The notes beneath the pieces are model-generated. The model was not told the origin of the DNA, made no database searches, and worked only from the letters and a program-made list of their open reading frames with translations. DNA of 64,000 nt from Variovorax sp. 679 (GTDB lineage: Bacteria > Pseudomonadota > Gammaproteobacteria > Burkholderiales > Burkholderiaceae_C), in NCBI RefSeq assembly GCF_003952185.1, contig NZ_RXFS01000005.1:62001-126000 (forward strand). The letters run 5' to 3'. Made by a program: the position numbers and the translations under genes. Below, piece after piece: positions 19,514 to 29,624 of this stretch (position 1 is its first letter; each line of letters opens with the position of its first letter).

Positions 19514-21151
19514 CTATCCCGCGCTCTGCAGCGCCAGCCCCGCATGCTCGCGCAGCGGATGGAAGTGGATCTTCGGAAAGCGCTCCTGCGCCAGCCGCAC
19601 GTCGTAGGGCGATGTGCACAGGAAGGCCAGCGTGTCCGCCGCGTCCTTCGCCATGCGCTGCGGGTAGGCGTTCACGAATTCGCGCAGCTCGGCCGGCGTG
19701 TCGGCGGTGATCCAGCGCGCGCCGGTGTACTGGCAGCCTTCGAGCCGCACGTCGGCGTCGTATTCGGCCTTCAGGCGGTGCTGCACCACTTCGAACTGCA
19801 GCTGGCCGACCGCGCCCAGCAGCATCGGCCCGCCGATCTCGGGGCGGAACACCTGGATCGCGCCTTCCTCGCCGAGCTGGGCCAGGCCCTGCTGCAGCTG
19901 CTTGGTGCGCAGCGGGTTCTTCAGGATCACGGTCATGAAGAGCTCCGGCGCGAAGAAGGGCAGGCCGGTGAACTGCAGGCTCGCGCCGTCGGTGATGGTG
20001 TCGCCCAGCTGCACGCCGCCGTGCGTGGTGAAGCCCACGATGTCGCCTGCGTAGGCCTCTTCCACCGCCTCGCGGCGCTGGCTCATGAAGGTCACGACGC
20101 TGGTGGGGCGCAGCTCCTTGGCGGTGCGCTGCACCTTGAGCTTCATGCCCGGCGTGTACTTGCCCGAGGCCATGCGCACGAAGGCGATGCGGTCGCGGTG
20201 GTTGGCGTCCATGTTGGCCTGCACCTTGAAGACCACGCCCGCGAAGTCCTTGTCCTCGGGCTGGATCTCCTTGACCACCGGCTGGCGGTTGACCATGGTG
20301 GTGCTGGTGCGCGATTGCGGCGAAGGCGCCAGGTCGACCAGCGCGTCGAGCACTTCCATCACGCCGAAGTTGTTCACGCCGGAGCCGAAGAACACGGGCG
20401 TCTGCTTGCCGGCCAGGAAGGCTTCGCGGTCCCAGGTGGGCGAGGCGCCGGTGGCGAGTTCCATGCTTTCCATGGCGGTCTCGAAGTCGGCGCCGAAGCG
20501 CTTGGCGAGTGTGTCGCGCTCGCTCAGCGGGATGGTCTCGAAGTCCTGCGGCAGGCGCTCGCTGCCCGACTCGAACACGGTCATGGCCTGCGTACGCAGG
20601 TTCATGATCCCGCGGAAGGTCTTGCCCTGGCCCACGGGCCAGGTCATGGGCACGCAGGGCATGCCGAGCTCGCGCTCCACCTCGTCCAGGATGTCCAGCG
20701 GCTCGCGCACCTCGCGGTCCATCTTGTTGACGAAGGTGATGATGGGCGTGTCGCGCTGGCGGCAGACCTCGATCAGCCGCCGCGTCTGCGCTTCCACGCC
20801 GTTGGCCGCGTCGATCACCATCAGCGCCGAGTCGACGGCGGTGAGCACGCGGTAGGTGTCTTCGGAGAAGTCCTTGTGGCCGGGCGTGTCGAGCAGGTTG
20901 ATGACGTGGTCGCGGTACAGCATCTGCATGACCGACGAGGCCACCGAAATGCCGCGCTGCTTTTCGATTTCCATCCAGTCGGACGTGGCGTGGCGCGAGG
21001 CCTTTCGAGCCTTCACCGAGCCGGCGATCTGGATCGCGCCGGAGAAAAGCAGCAGCTTTTCGGTCAGCGTGGTCTTGCCGGCGTCAGGGTGGGAAATGAT
21101 CGCGAAGGTGCGGCGGCGGCGGGTTTCGGCTACGAAAGACAAGGTGGGCAA
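19514..21151 (-). CDS. prfC: Peptide chain release factor 3 (RF3)
   Basis: Translational GTPase of 545 aa that recycles RF1/RF2 after peptide release. G1 is SHPDAGKTTLTEK (residues 20-32), G2/G3 include QRGISVASSVMQM and LLDTPGHKDFSEDTYR near 92-107, and G4 NKMDRE near 147. The RF3-specific first block RRRTFAIISHPDAG and C-terminal AERF-like region (QERFPKIHFHPLREHAGLAL) are present. Length and motifs match RF3 rather than EF-G. No gene is seen in the 70 bp between it and the GNAT gene. Confidence 0.96.
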   Translation of the reverse strand: MPTLSFVAETRRRRTFAIISHPDAGKTTLTEKLLLFSGAIQIAGSVKARKASRHATSDWMEIEKQRGISVASSVMQMLYRDHVINLLDTPGHKDFSEDTYRVLTAVDSALMVIDAANGVEAQTRRLIEVCRQRDTPIITFVNKMDREVREPLDILDEVERELGMPCVPMTWPVGQGKTFRGIMNLRTQAMTVFESGSERLPQDFETIPLSERDTLAKRFGADFETAMESMELATGASPTWDREAFLAGKQTPVFFGSGVNNFGVMEVLDALVDLAPSPQSRTSTTMVNRQPVVKEIQPEDKDFAGVVFKVQANMDANHRDRIAFVRMASGKYTPGMKLKVQRTAKELRPTSVVTFMSQRREAVEEAYAGDIVGFTTHGGVQLGDTITDGASLQFTGLPFFAPELFMTVILKNPLRTKQLQQGLAQLGEEGAIQVFRPEIGGPMLLGAVGQLQFEVVQHRLKAEYDADVRLEGCQYTGARWITADTPAELREFVNAYPQRMAKDAADTLAFLCTSPYDVRLAQERFPKIHFHPLREHAGLALQSAG

Positions 21152-21221
21152 TCTGCGGGGGGAATCCGCGATTTTAAAAGGCTGGCGGTTTTCGCCCGTC
21201 CGCAGCCCCGCCCAAGGGGTT

Positions 21222-21836
21222 TCAGCCCCCCAGCGCCTCGCCCATCCCGTACGCCCGCATCTGCGCCTCGAACCGCGCCACGTCGTGGCTCAGCACCACC
21301 AGGTCGTGCGTCAAACCCTGCCGGTCTTTCACGTGCTTGCTGAGCAGCGCTTCGGGCTTGAAGCCCAGGGCCTGGAAGACGGCGATGGCGCCGCGCTGGT
21401 CGACGGTCATGCGGGCGACGAGCTTTTCCGCCCCGCGCTCGATGGCCAGCGCGCAGGCCTCGCGGGCGAGCTTGTGGCCCAGGCCGCTGCCGCGCAGTTC
21501 GGGCGCGGCGAGCACGCGCAGCTCGGCGACGTGGCTGGACCAGGAGTGCGGGTCGCGGATCACCGCCGCGCAGCCGAGCACCGCCTTGTCGCGCACGGCG
21601 AGCACGCTGTCGATGTCGCCGCGCTCGATGGCGCGCACCCAGGCGTTCATCACCTTGGGCTGCGTGATGTCGCGCGGCAAAAAGAGCAAATCGTGCGCCG
21701 GCAAGGCCTGCGCGAAGGCGAGCACGGCGCCGGCGTCTTCCGCGCCCATCAGGCGCAGGACGATGTTGCCCTCGCTGCTGGTCACGGTGCGCGGGTAGGT
21801 CCGCGAGAAAGAGTCGGTCACGGTGGTGATGCTCAT
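21222..21836 (-). CDS. GNAT-family N-acetyltransferase
   Basis: Acetyltransferase of 204 aa. The acetyl-CoA-binding A motif is ELRVLAAPELRGSGLGHKLA near residue 108 (R-x-x-G-x-G-H variant), followed by GAIAVFQALGFKPEALL in the C-terminal third. It begins inside the stop of phaC (ATGA overlap), so it is the last gene of the PHA cluster by translational coupling. A connection to PHA metabolism is not obvious from the family. The substrate is unknown. Confidence 0.83.
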   Translation of the reverse strand: MSITTVTDSFSRTYPRTVTSSEGNIVLRLMGAEDAGAVLAFAQALPAHDLLFLPRDITQPKVMNAWVRAIERGDIDSVLAVRDKAVLGCAAVIRDPHSWSSHVAELRVLAAPELRGSGLGHKLAREACALAIERGAEKLVARMTVDQRGAIAVFQALGFKPEALLSKHVKDRQGLTHDLVVLSHDVARFEAQMRAYGMGEALGG

Positions 21837-22906
21837 GTCGATCGCACTCCAAGCCATTCGTCCAGTCTGGGCCACAGCCTGCGCACGGCGTTCGGGCCGG
21901 CGGCGAGGCTGACGTGGCCGCCCTTGAGCACCACCTCTTCCTTGTCGGTGGAGCCTATGCCGGCGATGAGCGGCTGTCCGGCCTCGTAGGGAACGATGTG
22001 GTCGTGCTGCGCGAGCGCGTGCAGCACCGGCACCTTGATGTTCTTCAGCTGCACCTTGCGCCCGCGGAGCACCAGCTCGCCCTTGAACAGCTTGTTGCCC
22101 CACATGAGTTCCTTCACGGTCTGGCGGAAGTACTCGCCGGCCAGCGGCAGCATCTCGTTGCCCCAGTGGTCGAACATGCGGTACGACTTGACGAATTCGT
22201 CGTTGTCCATGTTGTCCCACAGCTGCACCATGCCCGCGCTTCGGCCTGCCGGGCGCAGCATGTCGAAGGAGGCGAAGAGCATCTCGGGCGGCACGTTGCC
22301 CACGGTGTCGACCAGCCGGTCGACGTCGAAGTAGCGCCGGTCCGACCACGCGTGGAACAGCTTCATGCGGCTGAAGTCGATGGGCGTGGTGAAGAGCGCC
22401 AGGTTCTTCACCGGGCCGTCGGGGTGCAGCGCCATGTAGAGCGTGGAGAGCACGCCGCCCATGCAGTAGCCGATGAGCGTGATGTCTTCCTCGCCCGAGC
22501 GTTCCTGCACGCGCCGCAGCGAGTCGGGGATGAAGTCGAGCACGTAGTCGTCGATGCGCAGGTGCTTTTCCTGCGGACGCGGCGCGTTCCAGTCCATCAT
22601 GTAGACGTCGTAGCCCTGCAGCAGCAGGTGTTCGACCATGCTCTGGCCCGGCGCGAGGTCGAGGATGTAGCCGCGGTTGGTGGTCGCCATGACGATCAGC
22701 AGCGGCACGCGGTAGATCTCGTCGACCATCGGGCGGTAGTGGTACAGGCTCAGCGTGCCGCGGCGGTGGATCTCGTCCTTGGGCGTCTGGCCGACCGAGG
22801 GCGCGGTCGAGGTGAGGAAATCGAGGCCCTTGATGTTGCGCTGGATCGCGCGCTCGATCTCCCCGACGATGTCGGGCAGCGCGAAGGCGTCGGCTTCGGC
22901 GGTCAT
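21833..22906 (-). CDS. phaC: Class III poly(3-hydroxyalkanoate) synthase catalytic subunit
   Basis: PHA polymerase of 357 aa, joining 3-hydroxyacyl-CoA units at the surface of storage granules. At this length, without the long N-terminal domain of class I enzymes, it is a class III/IV type. The lipase-like box GYCMGG (Cys nucleophile near residue 146) is present, with an Asp in AQHDHIVPYEAGQP and a His in LKGGHVSLAAGP completing the triad. Also diagnostic are YHYRPMVDEIYRVPLLIVMA near 52 and YDVYMMDWNAP near 97. It overlaps the PhaE-like gene by 4 bp upstream and the GNAT gene by 4 bp downstream. Class III enzymes are less usual than class I in Burkholderiales. Confidence 0.92.
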   Translation of the reverse strand: MTAEADAFALPDIVGEIERAIQRNIKGLDFLTSTAPSVGQTPKDEIHRRGTLSLYHYRPMVDEIYRVPLLIVMATTNRGYILDLAPGQSMVEHLLLQGYDVYMMDWNAPRPQEKHLRIDDYVLDFIPDSLRRVQERSGEEDITLIGYCMGGVLSTLYMALHPDGPVKNLALFTTPIDFSRMKLFHAWSDRRYFDVDRLVDTVGNVPPEMLFASFDMLRPAGRSAGMVQLWDNMDNDEFVKSYRMFDHWGNEMLPLAGEYFRQTVKELMWGNKLFKGELVLRGRKVQLKNIKVPVLHALAQHDHIVPYEAGQPLIAGIGSTDKEEVVLKGGHVSLAAGPNAVRRLWPRLDEWLGVRST

Positions 22907-23322
22907 GACGGGCGCTTTCCCGCGGGCTTGCGCGTGCGGGCGGGCTGGGGCGCCGTGGCCGGTGGCGGACTCGGCGGCTGGCGCGTGTGACGCGGTCCGG
23001 GCGCGGCCGATGCCGAGGCGGCGCCGCTTTCTTCCACCGCGCGGGCGATGCGCGCAAGGTGGTCGTCGATGCGCTGCAGCTGCTCGCCCAGCACCTGGAG
23101 GTCGGCGCGCGTGGGCAGGTTCAGCATCGTGAGGTAGCGCGCCATCAGGTCGCCCAGCGCCTTCTGCGCGGTGAGCGAGGCGTTCATGCCGCCGTGCATG
23201 CCCTGGCGGAACGGATCCGAGGCCATGGCCTCGTTGGCGAATTCGTTGGTGCTCTTTTCCCACTGGGCCGTGAGTTCGCGCCACATGGCCATCGGGTCGA
23301 GCGGGGAGAACTTGTTCGTCAT
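22903..23322 (-). CDS. Short PhaE/PhaR-like PHA synthase partner subunit
   Basis: Protein of 139 aa translated just ahead of phaC (ATGA overlap). The core LNLPTRADLQVLGEQLQRID (about residues 66-85) followed by a helical heptad stretch matches the conserved C-terminal block of PhaE and PhaR, the obligatory partners of class III and IV synthases. The N-terminal SPLDPMAMWRELTAQWEKST resembles a phasin-like helix. The tail from residue 100 is Pro/Ala/Arg-rich and basic, possibly for DNA or granule contact. It is far shorter than PhaE (about 350 aa) and nearer PhaR (about 200 aa). Assignment rests on this motif and on context. Confidence 0.65.
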   Translation of the reverse strand: MTNKFSPLDPMAMWRELTAQWEKSTNEFANEAMASDPFRQGMHGGMNASLTAQKALGDLMARYLTMLNLPTRADLQVLGEQLQRIDDHLARIARAVEESGAASASAAPGPRHTRQPPSPPPATAPQPARTRKPAGKRPS

Positions 23323-23364
23323 GGCGGGTGCTCCCTTTTTTCTGTCGCCTGGGTCCTTGTCGTT

Positions 23365-24285
<921 letters not shown>

Positions 24286-24299
24286 GCGTGGGCCCTTGC

Positions 24300-24806
24300 C
24301 TATTTGCGCTGAAGCAGCTTCGTCACTTCGTCCACGTTGGCCTGGATGCGCTGGCGCACCACGTCGAAGGCGTCGGCCTGCGACTTGGCGGCGAGGTTGG
24401 CCAGCTCCTTGATGTCGTCGATGGCGCGCTGGAACGACTGACGGCCGAGCTCGTCGAGCTTGGCCAAGTTCTCCTTCGGGTCCTTGCCCGGCATTTCCTT
24501 GGCCGCGGCCTGCCATTCGGCGATGGCGCTCTTGATCATCTCGGTCTGCCGCGCCACGACGGTCTGCAGGCCCTGGTAGGACTTCTCGTTGGCCTGCATC
24601 AGTGCCGCCAGGTCCTTGCGGCCGCTCTCCAGCAGCTTGCCGGCGCCGCCGGTCAGGTTGAGGTTCTGCAGCTTGTCGGCCATGCCTTTCAGCGGGTTGA
24701 GCATGTCCGCGGCGCTCGGGGCCGCCTTCTTCGCGCCGGAGGTGCTGCTGTTGCTGCTACTGCTGGCGGTGGTCTTCTTGGCGGCGGCTTTCTTGGCAGT
24801 GGCCAT
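24300..24806 (-). CDS. Phasin family protein
   Basis: PHA granule-associated protein of 168 aa. The N-terminal 30 residues are Lys/Ala/Ser/Thr-rich (MATAKKAAAKKTTASSSSNS), like the tails of PhaF/PhaI-type phasins that can touch DNA. The remainder is a long amphipathic helix (ARQTEMIKSAIAEWQAAAKE near residue 85; FQRAIDDIKELANLAAKSQA near 123) of the phasin_2 type. ATG 24806 follows CAGGAG on the minus strand. It is the first gene of the PHA cluster. The 148 bp upstream contains no gene and should hold the cluster promoter. Confidence 0.85.
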   Translation of the reverse strand: MATAKKAAAKKTTASSSSNSSTSGAKKAAPSAADMLNPLKGMADKLQNLNLTGGAGKLLESGRKDLAALMQANEKSYQGLQTVVARQTEMIKSAIAEWQAAAKEMPGKDPKENLAKLDELGRQSFQRAIDDIKELANLAAKSQADAFDVVRQRIQANVDEVTKLLQRK

Positions 24807-24954
24807 GGTGCGGAATCTCCTGTGACGGTGAACGGTTGGATGGCAGGGACCGGCCGGACGGCAAAAGTCCCTCGCCACGATACGCCGCACCGGTGCGCCG
24901 GAGGTCGCCGCAGCGACAGAAATGCCTGCGGGATTTCCCTTGGGTGGCGCGGCC

Positions 24955-25593
24955 CTACATCGGCGGCGCGAAGCCGTTGCGCCCGGCCGTCACGCGCAGG
25001 GCAGTGGGCGTGCCGTTCTTCTCCTGCGCATTCACCAGCACGCGGGCGCCGGGCACCAGCAGCGCGTCGGTGCCGGGGCGGAAGGTGACCACCGGTACGT
25101 GGGGCGGCACGATGACGGTCTTCTCGCCGCCCTTGTAGGTCAGGTGCAACTGCTGTCCGCCGCGCACCGACTTCGGCGCCGCGGCCAGGTCGGCGACGGT
25201 GGCGTTGGTCATCGTGCTCTGGGGCAGCAGGTCCCATGGCCGGTGGCCTTCGCCGGTGCCGCGCGCGGCCTCGGGGAACACCACCACTTCGAGCGCCTTC
25301 TGCGTGCCGTCGGGTTGCGGCATGGCGGCAGTGCCGATGAAGCTGCCGCGCCTGATGTCGGACAGCTTGATCGGATAAACCTCGGACACGGCCAGGTCGG
25401 CCGGGCGGGCGAGCGAGACGACTTCGCCGCCGCGGTCCTGCACCACGAGGGTGCTGGCATCGACGCGAACGAGGGTGCCGCGGATGCGGACGGTGTCGGA
25501 GCTTTGCGCAGTGGCAGACAACGAGGCGCCTGCGGCGGCAAGAAACGTGATTGCGACGAGCAAGCTCGAGTAGCGCCTGATGGATAAAGGCAT
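24955..25593 (-). CDS. Uncharacterised exported protein
   Basis: Protein of 212 aa with a signal peptide (RRYSSLLVAITFLAAAGASL, cleavage after SATAQ, about residue 31). After that come short beta-rich repeats (VRIRGTLVRVDASTLVVQDR; VVSLARPADLAVSEVYPI) resembling small OB/SH3-like barrels, so it is probably periplasmic. I do not recognise the family with certainty; it resembles DUF5666-like proteins. It is divergent from the SAH-riboswitch/ahcY transcript. Longer in-frame starts would extend across the riboswitch promoter and are rejected. Confidence 0.6.
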   Translation of the reverse strand: MPLSIRRYSSLLVAITFLAAAGASLSATAQSSDTVRIRGTLVRVDASTLVVQDRGGEVVSLARPADLAVSEVYPIKLSDIRRGSFIGTAAMPQPDGTQKALEVVVFPEAARGTGEGHRPWDLLPQSTMTNATVADLAAAPKSVRGGQQLHLTYKGGEKTVIVPPHVPVVTFRPGTDALLVPGARVLVNAQEKNGTPTALRVTAGRNGFAPPM

Positions 25594-25675
25594 GGAAAGA
25601 TTCCAGTGGTTGGGGCGATTCAATGTACGCCTCGACCGAAAAGCGTGCGTTCCGTGATGTGGTATCTCCCAGTGA

Positions 25676-25704
25676 TTGGCGTCGCCTTTCGCCCCGACTA
25701 CAAT
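25676..25704 (+). promoter_or_regulatory. Sigma-70 promoter of the ahcY operon
   Basis: TTGGCG (25676-25681), 17-bp spacer, TACAAT (25699-25704). Predicted initiation near 25711 falls exactly at the first base of the SAH riboswitch, which strengthens both calls. Confidence 0.65.
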
Positions 25705-25710
25705 CCGCCC

Positions 25711-25776
25711 CTCCGAGGAGCGTTGCAGCGCCATCAGGCGTGAGGCTCGGACCACATACCGCAACGACGCTCACCC
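25711..25776 (+). promoter_or_regulatory. S-adenosylhomocysteine (SAH) riboswitch
   Basis: The leader matches the SAH riboswitch core: CTCCGAGGAGCGTTGC at 25711-25726, AGGCTCGG at 25743-25750 closing the P1 stem with CCGAG, and GCAACGACGCTCACC at 25761-25775 pairing back to GAGCGTTGC to form the compact pseudoknot. The class occurs mainly in proteobacteria upstream of ahcY and switches expression on when toxic SAH accumulates. Here it lies directly upstream of ahcY (start 25847). The downstream terminator shares its last strand. Confidence 0.9.
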
Positions 25777-25800
25777 GCTGTTCTTGCGGTGAGCCTTTTT
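25769..25800 (+). terminator. Conditional terminator overlapping the SAH riboswitch
   Basis: GCTCACCCGC (25769-25778) pairs with GCGGTGAGC (25786-25794), leaving one bulged C, followed by CTTTTT: an intrinsic terminator. Its left arm is the same GCTCACC that forms the 3' strand of the riboswitch pseudoknot. The two folds are mutually exclusive. With SAH bound the terminator cannot form and ahcY is transcribed; without SAH transcription stops. A 46-nt stretch with the ribosome-binding site (TTGGAG) follows. Confidence 0.75.
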
Positions 25801-25846
25801 CCCCGTATCCGGCGGCATCTTTCAAACCAGTTTTGTTGGAGTTCCC

Positions 25847-27286
<1,440 letters not shown>

Positions 27287-27296
27287 TCGACAGCGC

Positions 27297-28073
27297 ATGC
27301 GCGCCGATCAACTGTTGGTGGAGCGCGGCCTGGCCGCGTCGCGTTCGCAGGCGGTGCGGCTCATTGCCGGCGGCCTGCGCTGGCGCGACGCGGGCACGGG
27401 CGACGCGTGGCGCTCGGTCGTCAAGAACAAGGACGACGTGCCCGAATCGGCCGAGCTCGAGCTGGTCGATGCGGCCGAGGCGCGCTACGTGTCGCGCGGC
27501 GGACTCAAGCTCGAAGGCGCGCTCGCCGTAAGCGGCGTTGACCCTGCCGGCAGGCTGTGCCTCGACGTGGGGCAGTCGACCGGCGGCTTCACCGATTGCC
27601 TGCTGCAGCGCGGTGCCGCGAAGGTGGTCGGCGTCGATGTCGGCCACGGGCAGTTGCATGCGAAGCTGCGCGAGGACGAGCGCGTGGTGCCCATCGAGGG
27701 TGTCAATGCGCGCGCGCTGTCGGCCGACGATCTCGGGGAAGAGGGCGAGTCGCGCTTCGACCTGATCGTCGGCGACCTGTCCTTCATCTCGCTCACGCTG
27801 GTGCTGCCGGCGGTGGTCGGGTTCCTGGCGGACGATGGGCGCCTGCTGATGCTGGTCAAGCCGCAGTTCGAGCTGCAGCCGGGCCAGGTCGGCAAGGGCG
27901 GCATCGTGCGCGACGAGTCGATGTATGCGGTGGTCGAGAAGCGGCTGCACGACGCCTGCGAGGCGCTCGGCCTGCGGGTGCTGCAGTGGTTCGACAGTCC
28001 GATCGCCGGCGGCGACGGCAACCGCGAGTTTTTCATTCACGCTGTTCGCGCTGCTCATGCGAACGGTTCCTAA
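27297..28073 (+). CDS. TlyA-family S4-domain RNA methyltransferase
   Basis: Protein of 258 aa with an N-terminal S4 RNA-binding domain (MRADQLLVERGLAASRSQAV) and a FtsJ-like SAM-dependent methyltransferase domain. The SAM site LDVGQSTGGFTDCLLQRGA starts near residue 88, GDLSFISLTLVLP is near 158, and VKPQFELQPGQVGKGGIV near 185. TlyA relatives 2'-O-methylate 16S/23S rRNA cytidines. It sits 10 bp after ahcY, so a SAM-consuming enzyme is under the same SAH-sensing leader as the enzyme that clears its by-product. The rRNA target is inferred from family. Confidence 0.88.
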   Translation: MRADQLLVERGLAASRSQAVRLIAGGLRWRDAGTGDAWRSVVKNKDDVPESAELELVDAAEARYVSRGGLKLEGALAVSGVDPAGRLCLDVGQSTGGFTDCLLQRGAAKVVGVDVGHGQLHAKLREDERVVPIEGVNARALSADDLGEEGESRFDLIVGDLSFISLTLVLPAVVGFLADDGRLLMLVKPQFELQPGQVGKGGIVRDESMYAVVEKRLHDACEALGLRVLQWFDSPIAGGDGNREFFIHAVRAAHANGS

Positions 28074-28083
28074 GGAGACGCAG

Positions 28084-28908
28084 GTGCGCCTTCCGTTGAG
28101 TTTCGAATTCTTCCCGACCAAGACGCCCGAAGGCGCGGTCAAGCTGCGCGCGGTGCGCCAGCAGCTGTATGCGCGCAAGCCGCAGTTCTGCTCGGTCACG
28201 TACGGCGCGGGCGGCTCCACGCACCAGGGCACCTTCGGTGCGGTGCAGGAGATCCTGTCCGAGGGCGTGGACGCCGCGAGCCACTTCTCGTGCATCGGCG
28301 CCACGCGCGCCACGGTGCGCGAGCAGCTCGCCGAGCTGAAGGCCATGGGCGTCAAGCGCCTCGTGGCACTGCGCGGCGACCTGCCGAGCGGCTACGGCAT
28401 CGGCGGCGAGTTTCAGTACGCGAGCGACCTGGTCGCCTTCATCCGCGAGGAGACCGGCCGAGACTTCCACATCGAGGTGGCCTGCTATCCCGAGATCCAC
28501 CCGCAGGCCCGCTCGCCCGAGGCCGACCTGCAGGCCTTCGCCGCCAAGGTGAAGGCAGGCGCCGACTCGGCGATCACGCAGTACTTCTTCAGCCCCGAGG
28601 CCTACTTCCGCTTCGTCGACGACGCGCGCAAGCTGGGGCTCGACACGCCGATCGTGCCGGGCATCATGCCGATCACGAGCTCGACGCAGCTCATGCGCTT
28701 CTCGGATGCCTGCGGCGCCGAGATCCCGCGCTGGATCCGCCTGCGGCTGCAGGCCTTCGGCGACGACACAGCATCGATCAAGTCCTTCGGCCTCGACGTG
28801 GTCACCGACCTGTGCGCGCGCCTGCAGGAAGGCGGCGCCCCGGCGCTGCACTTCTACACGATGAACCAGTCGGTCGCCACGCTGGCTGTGCTGGAGCGTC
28901 TCGATTGA
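28084..28908 (+). CDS. metF: Methylenetetrahydrofolate reductase
   Basis: FAD enzyme of 274 aa reducing 5,10-methylene-THF to 5-methyl-THF for methionine synthesis. The N-terminus is LSFEFFPTKTPEGAVKLRA; then SVTYGAGGSTHQGT near residue 38, ALRGDLPSGYG near 97, EVACYPEIHPQARSPEADL near 132, and ITQYFFSPEAYFRFVD near 163. GTG 28084 is chosen because AAGGAG stands 7 bases upstream; an in-frame ATG at 28057 lies within the end of tlyA. Third gene of the methyl-cycle operon behind the SAH riboswitch. Confidence 0.95.
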   Translation: MRLPLSFEFFPTKTPEGAVKLRAVRQQLYARKPQFCSVTYGAGGSTHQGTFGAVQEILSEGVDAASHFSCIGATRATVREQLAELKAMGVKRLVALRGDLPSGYGIGGEFQYASDLVAFIREETGRDFHIEVACYPEIHPQARSPEADLQAFAAKVKAGADSAITQYFFSPEAYFRFVDDARKLGLDTPIVPGIMPITSSTQLMRFSDACGAEIPRWIRLRLQAFGDDTASIKSFGLDVVTDLCARLQEGGAPALHFYTMNQSVATLAVLERLD

Positions 28909-28916
28909 GAGGGCGC

Positions 28917-29615
28917 GTGGCCGGAGCGGCGGACTCGCTGCGCACGGGGCTGCATGCGGCCCTGGTCGCGGCGACCTGCGTCCTCGCAGGGTGCGCCATG
29001 CCGCCGGCCACGGATGCCGAGGGCGGGGCGACTGCAAAGCTGCTGCCCCTGCCTCGCGCGATTGCCGTGCCTCCCGGCGCGGCTGCGCGCTCGAGCGTGC
29101 CGTCGGTGCGCTATGACCTCGCCGTGTCCGGCGCGGGAGAGCAGGCCCCGGACGACGGCGTGCCCGACGACGGGCCGCGCGAGATCTTCGAGCGCGGTGG
29201 TGCCTCCTGGTATGGCATCCAGTTCCACCAGCGCAAGACCGCCAGCGGCGAGCGCTTCGACATGACCGCCATGACGGCGGCCCACAAGACACTGCCCTTC
29301 AACACCCGCGTGTGCGTGCGCAGCCTCGTCAACGGCAGCGAGGTGCTGGTGCGCATCAACGATCGCGGGCCCTATGCCGCGGGTCGCGTCATCGACCTGA
29401 GCCGCGCGGCGGCCGACCGGATCGGCCTCACGGGGCTGGGCATCAAGCAGGTGGCGCTGACGGTCGTCGACCGCGACGGCATGCGCTGCGGCGGCCTGCA
29501 GGTGGAAGCGGGCGATGCAACTGCGCCGGTGGCGTCGAGCGAGCCGCAGCAACGCGCGCGTGCGCCGGTTCCGGCACGACGCAAGGCGGTGGTGCCGCCG
29601 CGTCGCCGCAAGTAG
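28917..29615 (+). CDS. rlpA: RlpA-like lipoprotein (septal ring lytic transglycosylase family)
   Basis: Lipoprotein of 232 aa. Lipobox VLAGC (Cys near residue 26) follows a hydrophobic signal. The double-psi beta-barrel of RlpA is unmistakable: GGASWYGIQFHQRKTASGER, MTAMTAAHKTLPFNTRVCV, VRINDRGPYAAGRVIDLS, then GIKQVALTVV. No SPOR domain follows; the tail is basic and Pro/Arg-rich (RRKAVVPPRRRK). RlpA cleaves peptidoglycan strands lacking stem peptides at the division site. GTG 28917 is my choice; TTG 28905, overlapping the metF stop, would also be in frame. Confidence 0.85.
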   Translation: MAGAADSLRTGLHAALVAATCVLAGCAMPPATDAEGGATAKLLPLPRAIAVPPGAAARSSVPSVRYDLAVSGAGEQAPDDGVPDDGPREIFERGGASWYGIQFHQRKTASGERFDMTAMTAAHKTLPFNTRVCVRSLVNGSEVLVRINDRGPYAAGRVIDLSRAAADRIGLTGLGIKQVALTVVDRDGMRCGGLQVEAGDATAPVASSEPQQRARAPVPARRKAVVPPRRRK

Positions 29616-29624
29616 GCGACGGCT

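Noticed and set aside
19253..21343. A 696-codon plus-strand frame opposite prfC
   Set aside because: Mirror of an unmistakable RF3 gene; no domain, no ribosome-binding site, extreme His/Arg content.
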